Source of the DNA: Magnetospirillum sp.
GTDB lineage: Bacteria; Pseudomonadota; Alphaproteobacteria; Rhodospirillales; Magnetospirillaceae
Direction of reading: 5' to 3'
Length of the DNA stretch: 10,826 bases
NCBI GenBank assembly: GCA_020217035.1
Contig: JAIWOG010000289.1
Coordinates: 1 to 10,826, forward strand
Part shown: in pieces, positions 1 to 5,804 of the stretch
Layout of the letters: each line of letters starts with the position of its first letter
How positions within the stretch are numbered: the stretch's first letter is position 1
The notes under the pieces: generated by a model
The model's input: only the letters and a program-made list of their open reading frames with translations
Database searches by the model: none
What the model was told of the DNA's origin: nothing
Program-made: the position numbers and the translations under genes

Positions 1-372
1 GGGGCGAAGGGTGGAAAAGTCGTAACCGATGCCGCCGCCCTGCTGCATGGTCAACGCCGCTTCCTTCAGGTGCTCGAAGATGCCGGCCATGTCGTCGGGG
101 ATGTCGCCCATGACGAAGCAGTTGAACATGGTGACGCGGCGGTCGGTGCCGGCACCGGAAATGATGCGGCCGGCGGGCAGGAACTTGAAATCGGCCAGGG
201 CGTCATAGAAACGCGGCTGCCACAGGGCCGGCTCCTTTTCCACGCTGGCCAAGGATTTGGCGACGCGCGCCCAAGTGTCCTCGATGGTTTTGTCCACAGG
301 GGTGGAATCGGCGTTCTTCAACCGATACTTCATGTCCCAGATTTGCTGGGAAATGGGGGCCACCTGCGTCAT
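1..372 (-). CDS. nrdJ: Adenosylcobalamin-dependent (class II) ribonucleotide reductase, N-terminal part
   Basis: This enzyme reduces ribonucleotides to deoxyribonucleotides in the cytoplasm, using a radical generated from adenosylcobalamin, so it needs no oxygen. Only the first 124 codons are in the window; the gene runs off base 1. The visible protein begins MTQVAPISQQIWDMKYRLK and contains LPAGRIISGAG (residues 65-75), FNCFV (83-87, where Cys85 is likely one of the redox-active pair) and MQQGGGIGYDFS (109-120). These are typical of the start of the NrdJ catalytic barrel. The start at 372 is supported by GGAGG at 384-380, seven bases upstream. The radical-site cysteine and the C-terminal redox cysteines would lie outside the window, so the class II assignment rests on N-terminal resemblance. 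Class I NrdA is less likely because the usual ATP-cone is absent. Confidence 0.9.
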   Translation of the reverse strand, partial: MTQVAPISQQIWDMKYRLKNADSTPVDKTIEDTWARVAKSLASVEKEPALWQPRFYDALADFKFLPAGRIISGAGTDRRVTMFNCFVMGDIPDDMAGIFEHLKEAALTMQQGGGIGYDFSTLRP

Positions 373-440
373 CCCTGGTCCTCCGCGCGATCCGTGGTTC
401 CGGCCGGCGAAACACGGAAAACAGTTTGAATTTTATGGAA

Positions 441-461
441 AAACCGACTTTTCGACGGTTT
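441..461 (-). other. Small inverted repeat in the nrdJ leader
   Basis: AAACCG (441-446) is the exact reverse complement of CGGTTT (456-461), with a nine-base loop. Read in the nrdJ direction, the second arm runs into a short T tract. The repeat lies about 70 bases before the nrdJ start, inside the predicted transcript. The six-pair stem is too short and AT-rich to be a convincing terminator. It could be a weak RNA hairpin, an operator or chance. Confidence 0.3.
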
Positions 462-470
462 AGGGCGGGC

Positions 471-500
471 AGTCTAGGGCCTTGGGCGCATGCTCGTCAA
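471..500 (-). promoter_or_regulatory. Predicted sigma-70 promoter of nrdJ
   Basis: On the minus strand, TTGACG (500-495) matches the -35 consensus at five of six positions. It is followed by an 18-base spacer and TAGACT (476-471), which matches the -10 consensus at four of six. The implied start point is near 464, giving a leader of about 90 bases before the nrdJ ATG. No cobalamin-riboswitch B12 box was recognised in the leader. The call is by eye only. Confidence 0.45.
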
Positions 501-519
501 GCTGCATTGTTCTATTTTT

Positions 520-627
520 GTTTCCACAAGTCAAGTGATTGATTCCGCTGACGCGCCACCACTTATCCAACTTATCCACAGGCTGGGGTGGGGAAAATGC
601 GACCCGGTGTCCACAAAGTTTTCCACA
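520..627 (+). promoter_or_regulatory. Cluster of DnaA-box-like elements upstream of nrdJ
   Basis: Five elements resembling the DnaA box TTWTNCACA lie in 108 bp, all reading in the same direction on the plus strand. They are GTTTCCACA (520-528, one mismatch), TTATCCAAC (563-571, two mismatches), TTATCCACA (572-580, perfect), GTGTCCACA (607-615, two mismatches) and TTTTCCACA (619-627, perfect). They sit just upstream of the predicted nrdJ -35 box, where a regulator would be expected. DnaA is known to control nrdAB in Escherichia coli, so control of dNTP supply by DnaA is a reasonable inference here. A role as part of a replication origin or as a DnaA-titration site is possible. Apart from these boxes and the promoter, I see nothing else in the gene-free stretch 373-668. 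Confidence 0.55.
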
Positions 628-668
628 AGTCTGATAACTAAGGCGAACCACCTGAAAGGGCAGGGTTT

Positions 669-2069
669 TCAGAGGCCGCGCACCTGTTTGACGAATTCGG
701 CGAACCAGCGATAGCTGTCCTTGGGGATGCGCTTTTGGCTGTCGTACTCGACGCGGACCAGGCCGAAGCGCTTGGACAATCCGAAGGCCCATTCGAAATT
801 GTCCAACAGCGACCAGGCCAGATAGCCGCGGACGTTGGCGCCGTCGGCCAGGGCACGGCGGAGCTCGGCGATGTGGTCGGCGAGATAACGGACGCGTTCG
901 GAATCGTGAACCTGGCCGTTGGCCGACACCACGTCGTCATAGGCGGCGCCGTTCTCGGCGACGAAGGTGGCGGGGTTGCCGTACAAATTCTTGAACTCCA
1001 TCAACACCTCGTACAGCCCGTCGGGCTGCACCGGCCAGCCCATGGCGGTGAAGCGGTCGGTGGGCGCTTTGCCCCAGCCCACCTCGAACATCCGGCCCGG
1101 CGCGTGGCGCATGGTGTTGGGGCTGTAATAATTGATGCCCAGCAGGTCGACGGGAAACTTGATGGCGGCAAGGTCGCCGGGCTGGACGATGTCGGCCATC
1201 TTGTCGGCCAGCACGTCGGGGAAGGCGCCGCGCAGCAAGCCGTCCACGGCGACGCGGTTCCACACAGCGTCCCAGCGGATGGCCGCCGCCCGGTCGGAAT
1301 CGGAGGGGGTTTCGGGGCGGCAGGGCTGGACGCTGGTCACCGTGCCCAGGCGGGCGTCGCCATGCTCGGCGCGGATGGCGCGAAGCGCCGCGCCCTGCGC
1401 CAGGTTCTGGTGATGCAGCGCCCGCAGCACCCCCATTTCGCCCAGCCCCAGGCCCGGTGCATGTTCGGTCAGGCCATGGCCGAAAATAGCGACCACGTTG
1501 GGCTCGTTCAGCATCATCCAATCCTTGACCCGGTCGCCCAGGCGCCGGGTGACGGCGCGGGCGTAATCGGCGAACGGGCCGGCCATGGCGCGGCTTTGCC
1601 AGCCGCCCTGGTCCTGAAGCGCCTGCGGCATGTCCCAGTGATAGAGGCAGGCCAAGGGCCGGATGCCGGCCTTCAGCAGTTCGTCCACCAGCCGGTCATA
1701 GAAATCCAGGCCCTTGGCGTTGACGGCGCCGCTGCCGGTGGGGACGATTCGCGGCCAGGCGACGGAAAAGCGATAGGCGTTGAAATGGGCCGCCCGCATC
1801 AAGGCGACGTCTTCGCGGAAACGATGGTAATGGTCGCAGGCTTGGGTCGCGGTGCTGCCGTCCTGGATGCGGCCCTGGGCGGCAAAAGTGTCCCAGATGC
1901 TGGGGCCGCGCCCGTCGGTCTCCAGGGCACCTTCGATCTGATAGGCCGAGGTGGACGCGCCCCACAGGAAATCCTGGGGGAAGCCCGGGGTTTTGGCGGC
2001 GGACGCCATCCGGGGCAGCATCGCCGCGGCAGCGGTGGTGGCCAGGAAGTCCCGTCGTGTCAGCCTCAT
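669..2069 (-). CDS. Family GH1 beta-glucosidase with Tat signal peptide
   Basis: The protein is a retaining glycoside hydrolase of family GH1, likely cleaving beta-glucosides or beta-galactosides. It starts with MRLTRRDFLATT, a good twin-arginine motif (R5, R6), followed by an alanine-rich stretch and a likely cleavage site after ASA (22-24), so export to the periplasm is predicted. The mature part opens with DFLWGASTSAYQIEGA, the standard GH1 N-terminal signature. The acid/base is E189 in the LNEP motif and the nucleophile is E372 in VAENG; the C-terminal WSLLDNFEWAFG is also conserved. At 466 residues the length is normal for the family plus a leader. The start at 2069 is preferred over the in-frame ATG at 2078 because GAAGG abuts the latter with no spacing but lies nine bases before the former. 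That Shine-Dalgarno overlaps the stop of the acylphosphatase gene, which suggests coupling. The natural substrate cannot be told from sequence. Confidence 0.92.
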   Translation of the reverse strand: MRLTRRDFLATTAAAAMLPRMASAAKTPGFPQDFLWGASTSAYQIEGALETDGRGPSIWDTFAAQGRIQDGSTATQACDHYHRFREDVALMRAAHFNAYRFSVAWPRIVPTGSGAVNAKGLDFYDRLVDELLKAGIRPLACLYHWDMPQALQDQGGWQSRAMAGPFADYARAVTRRLGDRVKDWMMLNEPNVVAIFGHGLTEHAPGLGLGEMGVLRALHHQNLAQGAALRAIRAEHGDARLGTVTSVQPCRPETPSDSDRAAAIRWDAVWNRVAVDGLLRGAFPDVLADKMADIVQPGDLAAIKFPVDLLGINYYSPNTMRHAPGRMFEVGWGKAPTDRFTAMGWPVQPDGLYEVLMEFKNLYGNPATFVAENGAAYDDVVSANGQVHDSERVRYLADHIAELRRALADGANVRGYLAWSLLDNFEWAFGLSKRFGLVRVEYDSQKRIPKDSYRWFAEFVKQVRGL

Positions 2070-2081
2070 GCCCGTCATCCT

Positions 2082-2360
2082 TCACAAAGTGGGGCGCTGA
2101 TGAAACCCACCATTCGGCGAGTCCTCGACGCTTTCCCAACGCACATCACGGACGCGGGCGGCGGGCGGTCCCTGCCGACAGGCTTCGATCATCTGTTCGA
2201 CCCGCTCCGCCGGACCATGGAACAGCGCCTCGACCCGGCCGTCCGACAGATTTCGCACCCAACCCGACAAATTCAAGGCTTGGGCCTGTTGAAGCGTCCA
2301 GCCGCGATACCAGACCCCTTGGACATGGCCGCTGATCAATACACGTTTGCTGATGCTCAT
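2082..2360 (-). CDS. acyP: Acylphosphatase
   Basis: This small cytoplasmic enzyme hydrolyses the carboxyl-phosphate bond of acylphosphates such as acetyl phosphate and 1,3-bisphosphoglycerate. At 92 residues it has the usual family length. The phosphate-binding signature GHVQGVWYRGW covers residues 11-21 with the catalytic Arg19, and the catalytic Asn37 sits in GWVRNLSDG. The start at 2360 has AGAGG at 2370-2366, five bases upstream. The gene ends about 12 bp before the beta-glucosidase start and the two are probably cotranscribed from the AT-rich region to the right. No functional link between the two products is evident. Confidence 0.93.
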   Translation of the reverse strand: MSISKRVLISGHVQGVWYRGWTLQQAQALNLSGWVRNLSDGRVEALFHGPAERVEQMIEACRQGPPAARVRDVRWESVEDSPNGGFHQRPTL

Positions 2361-2484
2361 ATGCGCCTCTGATTAATATAAAAATGATAAAATTTTATAA
2401 GAAATAACAGTCAATAAAAAATATTGATAGACGTGATCAAAAATATTAGCGTCCGGCTTGGGTTCATGTTCGGGGACAAAGTCA
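2361..2484. promoter_or_regulatory. AT-rich divergent promoter region between acyP and rlpA-like gene
   Basis: This 124-bp gap separates two divergent genes and must hold the promoters of both. From 2371 to 2450, about 66 of 80 bases are A or T, in sharp contrast with the surrounding GC-rich genes. It contains a perfect 12-bp palindrome, ATAAAATTTTAT (2387-2398), and an inverted repeat TCAATA/TATTGA with a five-A spacer (2411-2427). Several -10-like strings are present, but in such AT-rich DNA I cannot choose one reliably. The composition suits DNA melting, or binding by a regulator or nucleoid protein that prefers AT-rich DNA. Confidence 0.5.
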
Positions 2485-2856
2485 ATGCTGCGATTGGTCG
2501 CTGCAACTTTCTTTGCTGTTTTGATCTATATCAGCATTTTTACTGCGACAACTTTTGCGGCGGAAGTTGTCCAGGCGTCCTGGTATGGGGATAAATACCA
2601 TGGACGCCGGACTGCCAGTGGCGAGATTTTTAATTCACGGGCTTACACCGCCGCCCATCCGACCCTGCCCTTGGGGACGGTGGTCGAGGTTCAGCGTCTG
2701 GATGACGGCCGTGCCGTGCAGGTCCGGGTCAACGACCGTTGCGGCCGCTGCGGCATCGACGTGTCCCGCGCCGCCGGCGCCCAATTGGGGTTGTTGCGCG
2801 ACGGCCGCGCCGCCGTGCGCATCGTGTCGCCGCGCAATCTGGCGTGGGCGGATTAG
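2485..2856 (+). CDS. Small RlpA-like double-psi beta-barrel protein
   Basis: The protein has 123 residues: a signal peptide (about 1-23, hydrophobic core LVAATFFAVLIYISIF, cleavage likely near TFA/AE) and a single RlpA-type double-psi beta-barrel. RlpA proteins are septal or lateral-wall lytic transglycosylases acting on peptidoglycan that lacks stem peptides. Typical motifs are ASWYGDKYHGRRTASGE and AAHPTLPLGT, and the candidate catalytic Glu (in TASGE) and Asp (in GIDVSRAA) are kept. Two points are unusual. There is no SPOR domain and no lipobox, and the normally conserved RGP-type loop after NDR reads CGRCG. The start at 2485 follows GGGGA with eight bases spacing; an in-frame TTG at 2458 is less likely. 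The first half of the gene is clearly less GC-rich than the second. Enzyme activity is uncertain; a non-catalytic secreted protein of the same fold is possible. Confidence 0.85.
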   Translation: MLRLVAATFFAVLIYISIFTATTFAAEVVQASWYGDKYHGRRTASGEIFNSRAYTAAHPTLPLGTVVEVQRLDDGRAVQVRVNDRCGRCGIDVSRAAGAQLGLLRDGRAAVRIVSPRNLAWAD

Positions 2857-2896
2857 CTTTCTTGCCAAAACCGCCGCGACGTGCCACCAAATCAGC

Positions 2897-3292
2897 ATGT
2901 TCAGTGCGCAAACCATCAACGCTTTGCTGTGGGTCGGAATTGGCGGGGCCTTGGGCTCGTGTGCCCGCTATTTGTCGTTCGTGGCGTTGGGGCAGTGGCT
3001 GGGTGCCGGATTTCCCTGGGGCACGCTGTTCGTCAACATCGTCGGCAGCTTCGTCATGGGGCTGTTGGCCGAGTTGGGTGCCTTGGTCTGGCAGCCCAGC
3101 CAGGACGTCAAGCTGCTGCTGCTGACCGGGGTGCTGGGCGGATTCACCACCTTTTCCACATTCTCGCTGGACGTCGCCCTCTTGGTGGAACGTCACGATT
3201 GGAGCGTCGCCGGGCTTTACGTCGCCGCCTCGGTGCTGCTGTCGGTGGGCGCCTTGTTCGCCGCCATGGCTTTGGTGCGCAACCTGGTGTAG
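2897..3292 (+). CDS. crcB: Fluoride ion channel/exporter CrcB (Fluc)
   Basis: CrcB (Fluc) is a small inner-membrane channel that lets fluoride leave the cell and protects enzymes such as enolase from inhibition; Fluc works as an antiparallel dimer. The 131-residue protein has four hydrophobic segments and the family motifs GGALGSCARY (16-25), WGTLFVNIVGSF (41-52, containing the conserved Asn) and GGFTTFSTFS (81-90, the phenylalanine/threonine-rich pore segment). The length is normal. The start at 2897 places the first membrane segment as expected, although no strong Shine-Dalgarno is visible. The gene lies 40 bp after the RlpA-like gene and 12 bp before rluC. I did not recognise a crcB fluoride riboswitch in the short upstream gap. 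Confidence 0.94.
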   Translation: MFSAQTINALLWVGIGGALGSCARYLSFVALGQWLGAGFPWGTLFVNIVGSFVMGLLAELGALVWQPSQDVKLLLLTGVLGGFTTFSTFSLDVALLVERHDWSVAGLYVAASVLLSVGALFAAMALVRNLV

Positions 3293-3304
3293 CTTGCGGC
3301 GATC

Positions 3305-4306
3305 ATGAGCAGCGTGCAAACCCTGAGCGTCGGCGACGACGATTCCGACATCCGCCTGGACCGTTGGTTCAAGCGGCATTTCCCCAATGTGGGTCACGGC
3401 CTTTTGGAAAAGTGGCTGCGCACCGGACAAGTGCGCGTCGACGGCAAGCGGGCCAAGGCCAACCAACGCCTGGAAATCGGCCAACAGATCCGCGTGCCGC
3501 CGGTCCCCGAAGGCGAGGCCCCCAAGCCCAGCGCCGACAAGCCGCGGCCGCCGGTGGACGAAAAGACCGCCCGCATGCTGCGCGACGCGGTGCTTTACAT
3601 GGATGACGACGTCATCGCCTTGAACAAGCCGGCCGGCATCGCCGTCCAGGGTGGCACCGGGGCCGGCGACAAGCATATCGACGCCTGGTTGGACGCGCTG
3701 AAGTTCGACCGCGACGACCGTCCGCGCCTGGTCCATCGCCTGGACAAGGACACGTCGGGGGTGTTGCTGCTGGGGCGAAGCGCCAATGCCGCCGCCAAGT
3801 TGGCCGCCGCCTTCAAAAGCCGCGCCGCCCGCAAATGCTATTGGGCGCTGGTGGTGGGGGTGCCCAAGCACCGCCAGGGCCGCATCGACGCGCCCCTGGC
3901 CAAGCTGCCCGGCCGTCTGGGCGAGAAAGTGGCGGTGGACGAAGACGAGGGCAAGCGCGCCGTCACCTGGTTCAGGGTGGTGGACAACGCGCTGAGGAAG
4001 GCGGCGTGGCTGGAAATGGAGCCGCGCACCGGCCGCACCCACCAATTGCGCGCCCATTGCGCCCTGCTGGGCACGCCCATCCTGGGCGACGGCAAGTATG
4101 GCGGCACCGAGGCTTTCATTTCGGGCACCGGGGTGTCGCGCAAGATGCACCTGCATGCCCGCGCCGTGCGGCTGCCCCATCCGCGCACCGGCAAGGAACT
4201 GATGGTCAGTGCGCCGCTTCCCGACCACATGGCCAAGTCGTTCGACTTTTTCGGTTTTGACGAGGCCGAGGCCGGGAAACCCTTCCTGGCCTTCGAAGAG
4301 GAATGA
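3305..4306 (+). CDS. rluC: Ribosomal large subunit pseudouridine synthase, RluC type
   Basis: The enzyme converts specific uridines of 23S rRNA to pseudouridine; RluC of Escherichia coli modifies positions 955, 2504 and 2580. The 333-residue protein has an N-terminal S4 RNA-binding domain (about 16-65), a proline-rich linker, and an RluA-family catalytic domain. This carries HRLDKDTSG (144-152) with the catalytic Asp147, and RTGRTHQLR (241-249). The motif LNKPAGIAVQGG (106-117) is also typical. RluC is favoured over RluD by overall resemblance and by the crcB neighbour, but the exact target uridines cannot be read from sequence. The gene is 12 bp behind crcB, probably in the same transcript, and ends at a strong terminator hairpin. 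Confidence 0.9.
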   Translation: MSSVQTLSVGDDDSDIRLDRWFKRHFPNVGHGLLEKWLRTGQVRVDGKRAKANQRLEIGQQIRVPPVPEGEAPKPSADKPRPPVDEKTARMLRDAVLYMDDDVIALNKPAGIAVQGGTGAGDKHIDAWLDALKFDRDDRPRLVHRLDKDTSGVLLLGRSANAAAKLAAAFKSRAARKCYWALVVGVPKHRQGRIDAPLAKLPGRLGEKVAVDEDEGKRAVTWFRVVDNALRKAAWLEMEPRTGRTHQLRAHCALLGTPILGDGKYGGTEAFISGTGVSRKMHLHARAVRLPHPRTGKELMVSAPLPDHMAKSFDFFGFDEAEAGKPFLAFEEE

Positions 4307-4307
4307 A

Positions 4308-4329
4308 AAAGGGGGCCGCAGCCCCCTTT
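4308..4329. terminator. Bidirectional rho-independent terminator
   Basis: AAAGGGGGC (4308-4316) and GCCCCCTTT (4321-4329) form a perfect nine-pair stem with loop CGCA. The hairpin fills almost the whole gap between the convergent stops of rluC (4306) and the minus-strand gene (4331). It has A residues on one side and T residues on the other, so it can serve both directions. The T tract is short (three). Confidence 0.85.
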
Positions 4330-4330
4330 C

Positions 4331-5008
4331 CTACAGCTTCACCTTGTGGGTCAGGCCACCCTTGCCGTCGGTGATGAAGTCCACCGTGGCGGTGACAGTC
4401 TTGCCGCAGGCCCGGACGGTCCAGCTTTCCTTCCAGGCGCCTTCCACCAGGACGCCGCGCTGGTCGACCTTGCGCTTCTTGGTTTCCTTGCCGGCAACGC
4501 TGTCGACGGGGATGATCTGGGCCAAATCGGTGCACTTCTTGGCCGCCAGGGCATCGACGATGTCCTTCAACACCAGGTCCTGCATGGGCGGGTTGGCGCT
4601 GGTCTGACCGGGCATCTTCAACGCCGCCTTGGGGGTGGTGCCGGGCTGGCCCTGGACCAGGATGTTCTCGTAGGCGGTCTTGCCGCAGACATCCATCTGG
4701 ATACGGTCCAGCCACAGGCCGTTCACCGGGTGAACGCCCTCGGCGAACAGCGGCGGGGCGTAGATGGTCAGGGCGGCCCGCTTGACCGCCTTGTGGTCCT
4801 TGCATTCCGGATGGTGGACGGTCGATCCCATCACGGCGATCTGGCCGATGGACTTCTTGTAGCCGTCCGAGGTGGCGTAAGCCTCGAAACGCTGCGCCGG
4901 GTTGGGGGCGGTTGCCGGCGCCGGGGCGGCGGGCTGTTCGGCATTCTGGGCGAAAGCGGGGACCGTCGCCGCCAGCAGGGCGGCCAAGGCAAGAAAACCG
5001 GAACGCAT
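4331..5008 (-). CDS. Secreted protein of unknown function with two cysteine-containing repeats
   Basis: I do not recognise a named family. The 225-residue protein has a clear signal peptide (MRSGFLALAALLAATVPAFA, cleavage after residue 20) followed by an alanine/proline-rich spacer, so it is probably periplasmic. The mature part appears to be two copies of one unit. Both contain the pattern G-x-W-x8-CGKT (G97, W99, C108 and G190, W192, C201), and each has one earlier cysteine (C69, C159) about 40 residues before it. There are four cysteines in all, which would allow one disulfide per unit. The start at 5008 follows GGAGA with ten bases spacing; the reading frame stays open upstream, but those starts would hide the signal peptide. 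The gene stands alone, convergent with rluC and divergent from the HAD gene. Confidence 0.8.
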   Translation of the reverse strand: MRSGFLALAALLAATVPAFAQNAEQPAAPAPATAPNPAQRFEAYATSDGYKKSIGQIAVMGSTVHHPECKDHKAVKRAALTIYAPPLFAEGVHPVNGLWLDRIQMDVCGKTAYENILVQGQPGTTPKAALKMPGQTSANPPMQDLVLKDIVDALAAKKCTDLAQIIPVDSVAGKETKKRKVDQRGVLVEGAWKESWTVRACGKTVTATVDFITDGKGGLTHKVKL

Positions 5009-5120
5009 AATCGCGGACTCTCCGTGACAGGGGATGGCGGACATTACTCCAACCGGTGCGGCGGTGCAAAATATCCTGTAGGCTGAAAGGCACGTGTCAG
5101 CCATGCCTGAAGCAGGATCC
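5009..5120. promoter_or_regulatory. Divergent intergenic region with likely promoters for both neighbours
   Basis: The 112-bp gap lies between the minus-strand secreted protein and the HAD gene, so promoters for both directions are expected. On the minus strand, TTGCAC (5068-5063) lies 17 bases before TAATGT (5045-5040), a weak sigma-70-like pair for the secreted protein. No convincing pair was found for the HAD direction. No strong inverted repeat was seen. Confidence 0.3.
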
Positions 5121-5804
5121 ATGAGCGAATTGCGTCTGGTCGTCTTCGACGTCGACGGAACCTTGATCGATTCCGAACACAACATCATCACCGCCATGAC
5201 CGAAGCCTGGGCCCATTGGGACCTGGGCGTCCCCGAGCCCGCCGACGTGCGCCGCATCATCGGCCTGTCCTTGGTCGATGCCTGCCAGGTGCTGCTGCCC
5301 TGGGCACCGGGCAACCTGCACCGGCAGGTGGCGGAATCCTACAAACAGGCGTTCCGGGCGCTTCGGCTGCTGCCCGAACGCGAAGAACCGCTGTTCCCCG
5401 GCGTGCGCGAGGCCCTGGACACGCTGGAAACCGAAGGCTGGCTGCTGGGTTTGGCCACCGGCAAGTCGCGGCGCGGCGTCGAAGCCATGCTGGACAGCCA
5501 CGACCTGCACGGCCGCTTCGTCACCATCCAGACCGCCGACGACAATCCCGGCAAGCCTGATCCCGCCATGCTGCTCAGGGCCTCGGCGGAAACCGGGGTG
5601 GAGGTGGGGCGCATGGTGATGGTGGGCGACACCGTCTACGACATGCAGATGGCGAAATCCGCCAAGGTCGCCGGGCTGGGGGTGTCGTGGGGCTATCACC
5701 ACATGGAAGAATTGGGTCAGGCCGGCGCCGCCTTGGTAGTGGATGATTTCGACACCCTGGGCGAGATCGCCGCCCGCCTGATCGGGGACGGCCCATGCGC
5801 ATGA
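5121..5804 (+). CDS. HAD-family hydrolase (phosphoglycolate phosphatase-like)
   Basis: This is a cytoplasmic phosphatase of the haloacid dehalogenase superfamily, subfamily IA. With the start at 5121 it has 227 residues. Motif I is FDVDGTLIDS with nucleophile Asp10 and general acid/base Asp12; motif II is the threonine in LATGKS (Thr113); motif III is the lysine in PGKPDP (Lys145); motif IV is GDTVYD (Asp170, Asp174). The helical cap lies between motifs I and II. The start at 5121 is chosen because AGGA lies just upstream and the protein then begins MSELRLVVFDVDGT, as usual. In-frame starts at 5103 (ATG) and 5094 (GTG) remain possible. Substrate is unknown; phosphoglycolate and other small phosphate esters are typical for the subfamily. 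The gene overlaps the next one by ten bases, which indicates an operon. Confidence 0.88.
   Translation: MSELRLVVFDVDGTLIDSEHNIITAMTEAWAHWDLGVPEPADVRRIIGLSLVDACQVLLPWAPGNLHRQVAESYKQAFRALRLLPEREEPLFPGVREALDTLETEGWLLGLATGKSRRGVEAMLDSHDLHGRFVTIQTADDNPGKPDPAMLLRASAETGVEVGRMVMVGDTVYDMQMAKSAKVAGLGVSWGYHHMEELGQAGAALVVDDFDTLGEIAARLIGDGPCA

Noticed and set aside
373..470. Cobalamin riboswitch in the nrdJ leader
   Set aside because: A B12-dependent enzyme made this worth a look, but no B12-box-like sequence was seen and the predicted leader is short for this riboswitch.
520..627. Calling the DnaA-box cluster the chromosomal origin
   Set aside because: None of the usual origin neighbours (dnaA, dnaN, hemE, parAB) is in the window. 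The promoter position of the boxes is explained as well by gene regulation.
735..2372. A 545-codon open frame on the plus strand opposite the beta-glucosidase and acylphosphatase
   Set aside because: It is antisense to two clearly recognisable genes. Its product is rich in G, A, V, H and Q with no domain, which is typical of a shadow frame in high-GC DNA.
2857..2896. Fluoride (crcB) riboswitch ahead of crcB
   Set aside because: The gap is only 40 bp, and I did not see the expected conserved structure.
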